Source: Cohaesibacter marisflavi | Lineage (GTDB): Bacteria; Pseudomonadota; Alphaproteobacteria; Rhizobiales; Cohaesibacteraceae | Assembly (NCBI RefSeq): GCF_900115225.1 | Contig: NZ_FOVR01000008.1 | Span: forward strand, 124,001 to 188,000 | Reading direction: 5' to 3' | DNA length: 64,000 bases | Program-made: the position numbers and the translations under genes | In this document: positions 27,120-35,670 of the stretch, one piece after another | Numbering within the stretch: position 1 is the stretch's first letter | Layout of the letters: each line of letters starts with the position of its first letter | The notes under the pieces: model-generated | What the model saw: the letters and a program-made list of their open reading frames with translations, nothing else | Told to the model about the DNA's origin: nothing | The model's database searches: none

Positions 27120-30014
27120 ATGACGATTGATAAAAAAGTGTCCGTTGCACCTTCGATGAAAGCGATATCGATTCGCGGTGCCCGGGAACATAATCTCAAG
27201 AATGTTGATCTTGATATTCCGCGCGATCAGCTCGTGGTCATGACCGGCCTGTCTGGCTCCGGCAAAAGCTCGCTAGCGTTTGATACCGTCTATGCCGAAG
27301 GGCAGCGACGCTATGTTGAATCCCTCTCGGCCTATGCTCGCCAGTTTCTTGAAATGATGCAGAAGCCCGATGTGGATTCCATTGAGGGGCTTTCGCCTGC
27401 CATTTCCATCGAACAGAAAACGACCTCGCGTAACCCGCGTTCGACAGTCGGGACCGTGACTGAGATCTATGACTATCTGCGCCTTCTGTTCGCGCGCGTG
27501 GGTATTCCTTATAGTCCGGCGACAGGCTTGCCGATTGAAAGCCAGACGGTCAGCCAGATGGTGGACCGTGTCATGGAGCTGCCCGAGAAGACCCGCTTTT
27601 TGCTTTTGGCGCCCATTGTGCGTGGGCGCAAGGGCGAGTTCCGCAAGGAGTTAGCCGAGTTGGTCAAGCGCGGGCTCACGCGCTTCCGGATTGACGGGCA
27701 GATGTATGATGACGGCGATTTGCCGACGCTGGACAAGAAGTTCAAACACAATATCGAGGTTGTCGTTCACCGTATGGTGGTCAAGGAAGGCATCGAGAAA
27801 CGCCTTGCCGACTCGCTCGAATTGGCTCTGGAGTTGGCCGATGGGCTGGCCATCGTCGAAATGGTGGATCAGAAGGAAGAGAATGGGGAAGCCAAGCGGA
27901 TTACTTTTTCGGAGAAGTTCGCCTGCCCTGTTTCCGGTTTCACCATTCCGGAGATCGAACCAAGGCTCTTTTCCTTTAACAATCCGTTCGGCGCCTGCCC
28001 TGTTTGTGATGGTCTGGGGAGTGAACTTCAGGTGAGCCCCGAGCTCGTCATCCCTGACAACTCCCGGAGCATCAAGGATGGGGCGATTGCGCCTTGGTCC
28101 AAGACCTCGTCTCCCTTCTATCGCCAGACGTTGGAGGCGTTGGCCAAGCATTTCGATTTCTCTCTTACGGTTCCCTGGATCGAGCTGCCCTTCAAGGCGC
28201 AGGAAGTCATTCTCTATGGTACCGGCAAGGAGAAGGTGCTCTTTGTTTATGATGACGGGGCGCGATCCTACAAGACGACCAAACCGTTTGAAGGTGTCAT
28301 TCCCAATCTTGAGCGTCGGTTTAGAGAAACCGAGAGCAGCATGGTGCGCGAGGATATTGGCAAATATCAATCTGCCCACGCTTGCTCTGCCTGTGATGGG
28401 CATCGCCTCAAACCCGAAGCGCTTGCGGTCAAGCTGGATGGCAAGCATATCTCACAGATTTCAAGTCTTTCCATTCGCGCCGCAGCCCGGTGGGTGCAGG
28501 ATCTGCCCGCCACCCTGTCTGAAAAACAGATCGAGATTGCGGAACGTATCCTTAAGGAAATTCGCGAACGGCTGAAGTTCCTCAACGATGTTGGCCTTGA
28601 ATATCTGACGCTCTCGCGTGGTTCGGGGTCGCTCTCTGGCGGTGAAAGCCAGCGCATCCGGTTGGCCTCCCAGATTGGTTCTGGGTTGACCGGAGTTCTT
28701 TATGTTTTGGATGAGCCATCTATCGGCTTGCATCAACGCGATAACGCACGCTTATTGGAAACACTCAAGCATTTGAGGGATCTAGGCAACACGGTGATTG
28801 TCGTTGAGCATGATGAAGACGCTGTGTTGGAAGCTGACTTCGTTGTCGATGTTGGGCCTGGGGCTGGTATTCACGGTGGGCACATTGTGTCTCAAGGCAC
28901 GCCGGCCGAAATCATGGCCGATCCGGCGTCTCTCACGGGCCAGTATCTTTCTGGTGCGAAGACCGTTTCTGTTGACCATAGTCGCCGCAAGGGAAAGAAA
29001 AAGAAACAGATCACGGTCGTCAATGCGCGTGGCAACAACCTCAAAAATGTTACGGCTTCCATTCCTCTTGGCACTTTTACATGTGTGACCGGGGTGTCTG
29101 GCGGCGGCAAGTCCACTTTCCTTATTGATACGCTATATAAGAGCGCGGCCATGAAGCTGAACAGGGCGAGGGAGATGCCCTCGCCGCATGAGCGGATCGA
29201 AGGGCTGGAGTATGTCGACAAGGTGATCGATATCGACCAGTCCCCCATCGGACGGACGCCGCGCTCCAACCCGGCCACCTATACTGGCGCCTTCACGCCT
29301 ATTAGAGACTGGTTCGCGGGGCTGCCCGAAGCCAAGGCGCGCGGCTATGCACCCGGTCGCTTTTCCTTCAATGTTAAAGGCGGGCGCTGTGAAGCTTGTC
29401 AGGGCGACGGCGTCATCAAGATCGAGATGCATTTCCTGCCGGATGTCTATGTTACATGTGATGTTTGCAAAGGGCATCGCTATAACCGAGAAACACTGGA
29501 AGTTCAGTTCAAGGGTAAGTCGATTTCAGACGTACTTGATATGACCGTTGATGAAGCGGCTGACTTCTTCTCTGCGGTTCCTGCTGTACGTGACAGGATG
29601 GTGACTTTGCAACGGGTCGGTTTGGGCTATGTGAAAGTGGGGCAACAAGCCACGACGCTTTCTGGTGGCGAGGCGCAAAGGGTCAAGCTTGCCAAGGAGC
29701 TTTCGAAACGCTCAACGGGGCGGACGCTCTATATTCTGGATGAACCGACCACAGGCTTGCATTTTCATGATGTGGCCAAGCTGCTCGAAGTTCTTCATGA
29801 ATTGGTCAATCAGGGCAACACGGTTGCCGTGATTGAGCATAATCTTGAAGTGATCCAGACTGCAGACTGGATTCTTGATCTTGGACCGGAAGGTGGTGAC
29901 GGCGGCGGGCAGATCGTCGTTGAAGGAACGCCTGAGGACGTCATGAAGTGCGAAGAAAGCTACACGGGTCAGTTTTTGAAAGAACTGAAGGAACGGCGTG
30001 ATTCTAAATCGTGA
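27120..30014 (+). CDS. uvrA: excinuclease ABC subunit A
   Basis: The damage-recognition ATPase of nucleotide excision repair, working with UvrB and UvrC. The 964 residues are full length. There are two ABC modules: Walker [10 protein letters not shown] at 43-51 and GVSGGGKST near 660, with signature motifs [13 protein letters not shown] and [13 protein letters not shown]. Zinc modules are visible at CPVCDGLG and [16 protein letters not shown]. The start is ATG with a weak upstream AGAAAGA. No close terminator follows, only a long imperfect hairpin 50 bases downstream. Confidence 0.98.
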   Translation: MTIDKKVSVAPSMKAISIRGAREHNLKNVDLDIPRDQLVVMTGLSGSGKSSLAFDTVYAEGQRRYVESLSAYARQFLEMMQKPDVDSIEGLSPAISIEQKTTSRNPRSTVGTVTEIYDYLRLLFARVGIPYSPATGLPIESQTVSQMVDRVMELPEKTRFLLLAPIVRGRKGEFRKELAELVKRGLTRFRIDGQMYDDGDLPTLDKKFKHNIEVVVHRMVVKEGIEKRLADSLELALELADGLAIVEMVDQKEENGEAKRITFSEKFACPVSGFTIPEIEPRLFSFNNPFGACPVCDGLGSELQVSPELVIPDNSRSIKDGAIAPWSKTSSPFYRQTLEALAKHFDFSLTVPWIELPFKAQEVILYGTGKEKVLFVYDDGARSYKTTKPFEGVIPNLERRFRETESSMVREDIGKYQSAHACSACDGHRLKPEALAVKLDGKHISQISSLSIRAAARWVQDLPATLSEKQIEIAERILKEIRERLKFLNDVGLEYLTLSRGSGSLSGGESQRIRLASQIGSGLTGVLYVLDEPSIGLHQRDNARLLETLKHLRDLGNTVIVVEHDEDAVLEADFVVDVGPGAGIHGGHIVSQGTPAEIMADPASLTGQYLSGAKTVSVDHSRRKGKKKKQITVVNARGNNLKNVTASIPLGTFTCVTGVSGGGKSTFLIDTLYKSAAMKLNRAREMPSPHERIEGLEYVDKVIDIDQSPIGRTPRSNPATYTGAFTPIRDWFAGLPEAKARGYAPGRFSFNVKGGRCEACQGDGVIKIEMHFLPDVYVTCDVCKGHRYNRETLEVQFKGKSISDVLDMTVDEAADFFSAVPAVRDRMVTLQRVGLGYVKVGQQATTLSGGEAQRVKLAKELSKRSTGRTLYILDEPTTGLHFHDVAKLLEVLHELVNQGNTVAVIEHNLEVIQTADWILDLGPEGGDGGGQIVVEGTPEDVMKCEESYTGQFLKELKERRDSKS

Positions 30015-30063
30015 GTCCTTTTTGATTTTTATTGAGGGAAAATACGTAATACTTTCGGCGATG

Positions 30064-30137
30064 CACAATGAGAATTGTTTCTGGGAAAAATTTCAAGATA
30101 TTGAACTTGTTCATTTTTTTCCAAAACTCTCATTGTG
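30064..30137. repeat. long imperfect inverted repeat downstream of uvrA
   Basis: CACAATGAGA (30064-30073) is perfectly repeated inverted as TCTCATTGTG (30128-30137). Inside it GGAAAAA (30084-30090) pairs with TTTTTCC (30116-30122). The element spans 74 bases. It could be a 3'-end structure of the uvrA mRNA, an unusual terminator (T-rich DNA follows) or a remnant of a small mobile repeat. Confidence 0.5.
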
Positions 30138-30149
30138 TTTTAGCATGCA

Positions 30150-30163
30150 TTGATCTAAATCAC
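30150..30163. promoter_or_regulatory. FNR/FixK-like box
   Basis: TTGAT-CTAA-ATCAC matches nine of ten conserved positions of the FNR/FixK consensus TTGAT-N4-ATCAA. No annotated gene starts nearby on either strand, so its target is unknown; it could drive an unannotated transcript in the gap before the DUF1127 gene. Confidence 0.35.
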
Positions 30164-30586
30164 TGATGTGATCGCTATTTGTGTTGCGTTGCAAAATTCG
30201 CAATAATGAATATTGCAATTTTCTGACTTTCCTTCTCAAGATTTTTGCTTTTCACAAGCCCCCTGCTCTTGACCAAGTAAGCATACGTCCTACTACGTAT
30301 GTTCGCGTGATTTTGAGATTCGAAACCGCATATTTCCAAGTCATTGAAGTGATGTATTAATTTCCTGAATTTCGTTCTGGCTATGCGAAATGTGCGAGGC
30401 CTTTGAAATAGCAATGACGGTTTTGCATGATCTGCAAGACAGCTATGCATATTTTTGCAGTGCAAATGTCGGGTGTCTTTTGCTATCTATTTATCAACAG
30501 CAACGAGATGTTGATTAAAAAACGAAACAGTCATCTCTTTAGAGATGCAGAGTCACTTGAAGGTTCGGCAACGTAGGATCGAAAAG
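30164..30586. other. AT-rich gap before the DUF1127 gene
   Basis: About 420 bases without a credible gene. A minus-strand frame at 30175-30465 has no SD and an unconserved composition. The DUF1127 promoter must lie at the right end. A small hairpin GCAATA/TATTGC is present near 30200. Confidence 0.4.
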
Positions 30587-30736
30587 ATGCTTGATACGGT
30601 TGTTCAGAATTATAGGCAGTGGCGCAATTTTCGTGACACGGTCGATAATCTTAATCGTCTGTCGAATAGAGAATGCGAAGTCAGCATTTCTCGTGCAGAC
30701 GTAACGCAGACCGCACGACGCGCGGTTGGTATGTAA
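30587..30736 (+). CDS. DUF1127 family mini-protein (CcaF1-like)
   Basis: A 49-residue basic protein with ATG at 30587 and AGGA eight bases upstream. YRQWRNFRDTVDNLNRLSNR followed by SISRADV matches the DUF1127 pattern (YRRWRxxRxxxxxLxxLSDREL then DIGLSRxDI). The usual DIG is replaced by EVS, which may mark divergence. In Rhodobacter the DUF1127 protein CcaF1 is an RNA-binding protein encoded directly upstream of the CcsR sRNAs and cotranscribed with them; in Agrobacterium members affect phosphate and stress responses. Here three hairpins with CCUCC loops follow within 20 bases of the stop, the same layout. Function is by analogy. Confidence 0.75.
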   Translation: MLDTVVQNYRQWRNFRDTVDNLNRLSNRECEVSISRADVTQTARRAVGM

Positions 30737-30752
30737 CAGATTTATAGGAATC

Positions 30753-30780
30753 CAGACTTTCTCCTCCTCCCGAAAGTCTG
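30753..30780 (+). ncRNA. anti-SD hairpin 1 (CcsR/cuckoo-type sRNA)
   Basis: CAGACTTTC (30753-30761) and GAAAGTCTG (30772-30780) form a perfect 9-bp stem. The 10-nt loop TCCTCCTCCC exposes CCTCCTCCC, the anti-Shine-Dalgarno motif that defines CcsR RNAs in Rhodobacter and the cuckoo/alpha-r14 family in Hyphomicrobiales. It lies 16 bases after the DUF1127 stop, so it is probably processed from the mRNA 3' end. Confidence 0.7.
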
Positions 30781-30784
30781 AGAC

Positions 30785-30815
30785 GTTTCGAAACGATTCC
30801 TCCCCGTTTTGAAAC
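30785..30815 (+). ncRNA. anti-SD hairpin 2 (CcsR/cuckoo-type sRNA)
   Basis: GTTTCGAAACG (30785-30795) and CGTTTTGAAAC (30805-30815) form an 11-bp stem with one G-T pair. The loop ATTCCTCCC again exposes CCTCC. The stem sequence is unrelated to hairpins 1 and 3, so the loop is what is conserved. Confidence 0.65.
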
Positions 30816-30823
30816 ACCCTTAG

Positions 30824-30857
30824 AAGCCCACCGGATCTCCTCCCCCGGTGGGCTTTT
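30824..30857 (+). ncRNA. anti-SD hairpin 3 and terminator (CcsR/cuckoo-type sRNA)
   Basis: AAGCCCACCGG (30824-30834) and CCGGTGGGCTT (30845-30855) form a perfect 11-bp stem with loop ATCTCCTCCC (30835-30844), then TT and a T-rich tail. It doubles as the intrinsic terminator of the DUF1127 transcript. Confidence 0.72.
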
Positions 30858-31005
30858 CTAATTTCAGGCATTAAATCCAAAGAATCGACACTCAACGGTC
30901 AGTGGCCGCAGAATGTGTTTTTTGTTATGCGTAGATGCTCTGCCAGCCAGCTATCTCCAGGCTTAGCGGCTGAGCATCATGGTGTGCTGTGGGATAAAAG
31001 AGGCT

Positions 31006-31626
31006 CTAATGTCTGGCTGGGGATTCAGCCATCCAGTCTTCCAGAGGCTTGATCTTGGGAAAGACGCCATTGTCATAGATCCAGCTATCGATCGCGTAGC
31101 GTCTGTCATTCTCGGTATTGAGTACGACGGCGGTTGCGTGAGGGTAGCGGCCATCAAGGAAGAAGCCTCGTGCGACCGGCGATTGAACCTTGTGGTATTT
31201 CAGAAAGCCATGCTGCTGGGCAAAAGTGATGAGCGATGTGGTGTTACTGGCTTCGTCTATGCAGTCCATCTGGCCGGGGACGCCGGCATTCCTCATATCC
31301 AGCCCACCCTTGTCCTTATCTGAACCGACATAGGGGCCGACACGTTTTTCAAACCAAGCGACGGCATTGCCTATGGCCTTAAGCTCCGCCTCGGGGCTTT
31401 TGCGCCCGGCGTGGAGTATTCTCTTGAGTTTTGCAAGATCGCCCTTGGTAAAGTGATAGCCATATTTCAGGCTGCAGCCGAATGCGTGGCAAACATAGAT
31501 GGTAGTTTTCGTGGGGGCGCGATTGTTCATGGCGCTGATCCAGCCGCTGGTGGAGCTGGATGTCTGGGCGTTGCATCCTGCCAACGCAATCAAAAGGGGA
31601 ACGGTTGTTATGAGTTTGAATTTCAT
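31006..31626 (-). CDS. lipoprotein with a transglutaminase-like Cys-His-Asp pattern
   Basis: A 206-residue protein that I cannot name. The start is placed at the ATG giving [18 protein letters not shown], a signal peptide ending in a lipobox (LALAGC-like, Cys18), so it is an envelope lipoprotein; the frame is open 14 codons further. The mature part has [15 protein letters not shown], then YPHATAVVL, then [12 protein letters not shown] cysteine at the start of a helix followed by His and Asp in strands is the order of the transglutaminase/cysteine-protease triad. No partner gene adjoins. It is divergent from trmFO. Enzymatic activity is inference. Confidence 0.65.
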   Translation of the reverse strand: MKFKLITTVPLLIALAGCNAQTSSSTSGWISAMNNRAPTKTTIYVCHAFGCSLKYGYHFTKGDLAKLKRILHAGRKSPEAELKAIGNAVAWFEKRVGPYVGSDKDKGGLDMRNAGVPGQMDCIDEASNTTSLITFAQQHGFLKYHKVQSPVARGFFLDGRYPHATAVVLNTENDRRYAIDSWIYDNGVFPKIKPLEDWMAESPARH

Positions 31627-31869
31627 GAAGATTGTTCCCGTTTGATAGGCCTTCGATCTGTGGTTCAATGTGTGTTATCACTGCGTCGTCAAACTGCCAA
31701 CAAAAAAGTGGCTATTGTCCTACGAACAAGACCCGAGTTTCCTGCGATGAAATTTGAGTCAGATTTTCAGCATGTCTTGCATTTTTCCAAAACAGTGTTA
31801 GGTATCGCTACTCGACGGATTTCTGCCGGTTCGTCAGGCATAGTCAATCCAAACAGAAAGATCAGCGAA

Positions 31870-33276
31870 GTGACACAGAGCAACAAATCGGTGCGTATCA
31901 TCGGGGCCGGGCTTGCCGGATCAGAGGCCGCCTGGCAACTGGCCAATGCGGGCATTCCGGTTACCCTTCATGAAATGAGGCCGAATCGTTCAACGGATGC
32001 TCATTTGACGGATCATTGCGCCGAGCTTGTATGCTCCAACTCTTTCCGTTCGGATGATCATGAGGCCAATGCGGTTGGCCTGTTGCATCAGGAAATGCGT
32101 GAAGCTGGCTCGCTGATCATGGCATGCGCAGATGCCAATTCCATTCCGGCTGGCGGCGCTTTGGCGGTTGCAAGGGAAGCTTTTTCTGAAGCGGTGACGG
32201 AAAAGCTCTCCAGTCATCCCCTGATAGTGATTGAACGGGGCGAGCTGGACTCCTTGCCCTCTGCGGATGAAGGCCCTTGTTTGGTGGCGACCGGTCCTTT
32301 GACGTCCGAGGCCCTGTCCAAGTCTATTTTGGCGCTGACGGGCGAAGAGTCCCTCGCCTTTTATGATGCGATTGCGCCAATCATTCATTTCGATTCCATC
32401 GATATGGATAAAGCTTGGTTTCAGTCGCGATATGACAAAAAAGGCCCGTCGGGCACCGGAGCTGACTATATCAACTGCGCCATGAATGAAGCGGAATATA
32501 CCGCTTTCCTCGAGGCTATGTTGAGCGCTGATAAAGCCGAGTTCAAGGAATGGGAAAAGGCGAAATATTTTGACGGCTGCTTGCCCATCGAGGTCATGGC
32601 CGAACGTGGACGGGACACGCCCCGTTATGGTCCGATGAAACCGGTTGGCCTGACCAACCCGCATAAGCCTGATGAAGACCCGTTTGCAGTCGTCCAGCTC
32701 AGACAGGATAACAAGTTAGGTACCTTGTTCAATATCGTCGGCTTTCAGACCAAGATGAAATATGGTGCGCAAGCTGAGGTGTTTCGTATGATCCCGGGGT
32801 TGGAAAATGCCCAGTTCGCGCGGCTTGGCGGTATTCATCGCAATACCTTCCTCAATTCGCCCAAGCTTCTTGATGAAAGCTTGCGGCTGAAGAGCCATCC
32901 GCACCTGCGTTTTGCCGGACAGATTACCGGTTGTGAAGGCTATGTGGAATCCGCTTCTATTGGCTTGCTCGCTGGTCGTTTCATTGCAGCTGAAATGCAT
33001 GAGCGGGCTGCTGTGCCTCCACCTGAGACTACGGCTTTTGGTGCCTTGTTGGCTCATATTACCGGTGGGCACTTGATTGACTCCAACGGAGGCAAACGCT
33101 CTTTCCAGCCAATGAATATCAATTTTGGCTTGTTTCCACCGGTCGAATTTTCTCGCCGACGTGAGGATGGATCCAAGATGCGTGGCGTAGAAAAGCAGCT
33201 GTCCAAGAAAAAAGCTCTTTCCAAACGCGCGCTGGATGACACCAAAGCCTGGTTGGACGCCATTCAAATCAGTTGA
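31870..33276 (+). CDS. trmFO: FAD/folate-dependent tRNA-(uracil-54-C5)-methyltransferase
   Basis: Makes ribothymidine at T-loop position 54 using methylene-tetrahydrofolate and FADH2. The frame is open far upstream (from 31411), but homology starts at [18 protein letters not shown], so the GTG at 31870 is chosen, giving 468 residues, the usual length. The Rossmann FAD motif GAGLAGSEA is at residues 11-19. [14 protein letters not shown] contains the FAD-linked active-site cysteine region, and [16 protein letters not shown] closes the FAD fold. It converges with the squalene-synthase-like gene with 3 bases between stops. Confidence 0.93.
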   Translation: MTQSNKSVRIIGAGLAGSEAAWQLANAGIPVTLHEMRPNRSTDAHLTDHCAELVCSNSFRSDDHEANAVGLLHQEMREAGSLIMACADANSIPAGGALAVAREAFSEAVTEKLSSHPLIVIERGELDSLPSADEGPCLVATGPLTSEALSKSILALTGEESLAFYDAIAPIIHFDSIDMDKAWFQSRYDKKGPSGTGADYINCAMNEAEYTAFLEAMLSADKAEFKEWEKAKYFDGCLPIEVMAERGRDTPRYGPMKPVGLTNPHKPDEDPFAVVQLRQDNKLGTLFNIVGFQTKMKYGAQAEVFRMIPGLENAQFARLGGIHRNTFLNSPKLLDESLRLKSHPHLRFAGQITGCEGYVESASIGLLAGRFIAAEMHERAAVPPPETTAFGALLAHITGGHLIDSNGGKRSFQPMNINFGLFPPVEFSRRREDGSKMRGVEKQLSKKKALSKRALDDTKAWLDAIQIS

Positions 33277-33279
33277 TTT

Positions 33280-34149
33280 CTAGAATTTGCTGGCCATACG
33301 CCAAATGCTCCAATAGCTGCGCCAGTTGGAAATCTCAAGATGATCATGAGGTTTCCACTGGCGTTTTAGTAATATTGGCAGAACAGGTGCGAGCGCCATA
33401 AAGGCTGGTGTCAGATGGGCGTTTCCACCCTCTTTTATGTCCTTGAGACCCTCTATGGACTCTTTGTGCAAATCGGACGCTTTCTGGCACAAGGCCATGA
33501 TCGCCTCTGCGCTCTGCTTGGAGTGCGGCGTAGCGTAAAGGTCCTGCTCGGAAAGGCCAAAACTTTCAAATATATCAAGCGGCAGAAAGAGCCGTTTTGC
33601 CTTTGCCGCTTCTGGCCACGTCCGAAGGTGTTCAGCCAGGCTTATGGCCTTGCCTGCTGTCATGAATAGCAGGGCAAGCTGGTCTGGCGATTGGCCATCA
33701 TTCAAAATGCGACAGGCAAGAGCGAGGCGCATGCCCTTTGTCGATCTCGCGTAGCTATCATAGGTGTTGTCATTCGGAATCGGACTGGTAGAAAGATCTA
33801 ATGAGTAGGCATCCACGATGGCTTCCAGTTGATCGGACGGGAGCTGGAACTGTTTCTGCGTTTGCTTGAGTGCTGTAGCCAGGGGGCCAATATTGGCCAG
33901 CCCGCATCCGTCGGTGAAGTTTGATTGGGTGTCCGATAGGATGTCTCGCCACCATTGCAGTCTGATTTCGCCCATTTCTTTTGAGCTGACCTGAGCGGGT
34001 ATGCGGCGAAGAGTGGTAAGAAAGGCAAAAAGCGCCATCAGTGCAGGCCGCTTCTCTTGCGGGGCCGTCAGGGCCGCGAAATGGCTGACAGGATCGAGGG
34101 CCTTTAATTCACTCTGGCAGAAAGAAAAGACATCTTCGGAACCAGACAT
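33280..34149 (-). CDS. squalene/phytoene synthase-like protein (NDUFAF6-related)
   Basis: A 289-residue all-helical protein of the squalene/phytoene synthase superfamily (LQWWRDILSD, STKGMRLALACRIL, GKAISLAEHLRTWPE). The two aspartate-rich DxxxD motifs needed for prenyl-diphosphate chemistry are absent at the expected places, so it is unlikely to be a terpenoid synthase. Mitochondrial NDUFAF6, a complex I assembly factor, has the same features. The gene lies directly downstream of a Mth938-domain gene (NDUFAF3-like) and secF, the order that linked these proteins to complex I assembly. Role inferred from that synteny. Confidence 0.8.
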   Translation of the reverse strand: MSGSEDVFSFCQSELKALDPVSHFAALTAPQEKRPALMALFAFLTTLRRIPAQVSSKEMGEIRLQWWRDILSDTQSNFTDGCGLANIGPLATALKQTQKQFQLPSDQLEAIVDAYSLDLSTSPIPNDNTYDSYARSTKGMRLALACRILNDGQSPDQLALLFMTAGKAISLAEHLRTWPEAAKAKRLFLPLDIFESFGLSEQDLYATPHSKQSAEAIMALCQKASDLHKESIEGLKDIKEGGNAHLTPAFMALAPVLPILLKRQWKPHDHLEISNWRSYWSIWRMASKF

Positions 34150-34173
34150 GGAGTACTCCGCGTTGATGGTCGG

Positions 34174-34689
34174 TTATGACACCGGAAATAACGCCGCAGC
34201 AACGGCCCGGTCCTCAGATAGCAGAATATTCAAGGTTCTTACCGCTGCGCCCGTGTTCATGATATCCAGCTTTATGCCCGCTTGACGCATGTGGTTCGCA
34301 AGCGATTGGGCGAGTGGCACAATGAGATTGCCCGTTCCAAGGATCAGAAGTTCGATGTCGCGGCTTTCAGCCAGCAGCTTGGCAAAGTGATCAGTCGTCA
34401 GAGCATTGACTGTTTCGACGTCCCAGCGGTGCACGCCACTGGGCAAAAACAGAATGGCTCCCTGATGGGACATTTCGCCAAAGCGGAAGCCGCCATTGCC
34501 ATAGAAATCGATTGGGTCATGTCCGGGATAATAGGCATCTGTCATTTCAAGGCCGGATGCCGGAGCCATAGTATCTTGGTCTGTTTCAACCGTTGGATCA
34601 GTGTCCACGCCAGAGGTTGTCTCTCCGGCGTGGGAATTGTCTTTCAAATTGGGCGAGGCCTTTTTGCCCTGCAGCCATTTGAATACCAT
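34174..34689 (-). CDS. Mth938-like domain protein (NDUFAF3-related)
   Basis: A 171-residue protein whose last 120 residues form a Mth938 domain: YYPGHDPIDFYGNGGFRFGE, LPSGVHRWDV, LLILGTGNLIVPLA and the closing STGAAVRTLNILLSEDRAVAA-type motif. The domain corresponds to mitochondrial NDUFAF3, a complex I assembly factor. The first 48 residues are polar and probably disordered; ATGs at codons 41 and 49 could give a shorter protein. The start chosen lies 3 bases after the secF stop, implying translational coupling. It precedes the NDUFAF6-like gene. Confidence 0.85.
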   Translation of the reverse strand: MVFKWLQGKKASPNLKDNSHAGETTSGVDTDPTVETDQDTMAPASGLEMTDAYYPGHDPIDFYGNGGFRFGEMSHQGAILFLPSGVHRWDVETVNALTTDHFAKLLAESRDIELLILGTGNLIVPLAQSLANHMRQAGIKLDIMNTGAAVRTLNILLSEDRAVAAALFPVS

Positions 34690-34692
34690 CGA

Positions 34693-35652
34693 TCAGGACG
34701 CTGCTGTGCCTTCTACTTCTTCTCCATCGTCTGGCTTCTGAACATGTTCAGACCGCAGATTGAAGAAGATCAGCAGTGGGGCTGCGATGAAGATCGATGA
34801 GTAGGTGCCGACGAAAACACCCCAGATCATGGCGAAGGTGAAGGAGCGAATGACCTCCCCGCCAAGGAAATAGAGCGAGCCAAGTGCCAGCAAAGTTGTG
34901 AAGGATGTCAGGGTCGTACGAGAGAGCGTCCGGTTGATGGACTGGTCAAGCACTTCCTTGAGCGGCATCTTCTTGTATTTGCGCAAATCTTCACGAATAC
35001 GGTCGTAAACAACCACGGTATCGTTCAAAGAATAACCGACAATCGTCAGGATAGCTGCGATGGTGGTCAGGTTGAAGTCGATCTGCAACAATGCGAACAC
35101 ACCGATGGTCATGATCACGTCATGCGCCGTAGCGGCAACAGCCCCAACAGCAAACTGCCATTCGAACCGGAACCAGATATAGACCATGATGGCGAGCAAC
35201 GCCGAGAGGACCGAGATGGCGCCGGTCGTTGCCAGTTCGCCCGAAACTCGGGGACCAACCACCTCAACGCGGCGGTAAGTCACTGCGTTGCCGAGGGTTT
35301 CCTTGACCAGAGACACGACACGCTGCTGTGCCTCTTCTGCGCTTTCGCCTTCGCCGCCCTGGGTTTGAACGCGGATCAGCACGTCATTCGGTGCGCCGAA
35401 TTCCTGTACTTCCACATCGCCCAGATCCAACGCATTGAGGTTGCCACGGATAGACGCCAGATCGGCGACATCTTCAGCCGTCTGGATTTCAATCAGCGTA
35501 CCGCCCTTGAAGTCGATGCCGTAATTGAGGCCCGCGATCAAGAACAATACAATGGATGCGACAAGCAAGGTGGCTGAAAGCGGAAAGCTCCAGTACCGAT
35601 GCCGCATGAACCGGATTTTGGTGCCATCCGGGATAAAACGAATTGGTTTCAT
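34693..35652 (-). CDS. secF: protein translocase subunit SecF
   Basis: With SecD and YajC it uses the proton gradient to pull proteins through SecYEG. The 319 residues have a first membrane helix near 19-41, the periplasmic P-region starting at FKGGTLIEIQ, and five C-terminal helices including GYSLNDTVVVYDRIRE, the SecF signature. TLSRTTLTSFTTLLALGSLY follows. It is 18 bases downstream of secD. The gene order yajC-secD-secF then continues into the two complex I-factor homologues. Confidence 0.96.
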   Translation of the reverse strand: MKPIRFIPDGTKIRFMRHRYWSFPLSATLLVASIVLFLIAGLNYGIDFKGGTLIEIQTAEDVADLASIRGNLNALDLGDVEVQEFGAPNDVLIRVQTQGGEGESAEEAQQRVVSLVKETLGNAVTYRRVEVVGPRVSGELATTGAISVLSALLAIMVYIWFRFEWQFAVGAVAATAHDVIMTIGVFALLQIDFNLTTIAAILTIVGYSLNDTVVVYDRIREDLRKYKKMPLKEVLDQSINRTLSRTTLTSFTTLLALGSLYFLGGEVIRSFTFAMIWGVFVGTYSSIFIAAPLLIFFNLRSEHVQKPDDGEEVEGTAAS

Positions 35653-35670
35653 TTTCTTATCTCCGGTAGG

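Noticed and set aside
30175-30465. 96-codon minus-strand frame downstream of uvrA
   Set aside because: No SD, an atypical composition and no neighbouring gene; it probably arises by chance in AT-rich DNA.
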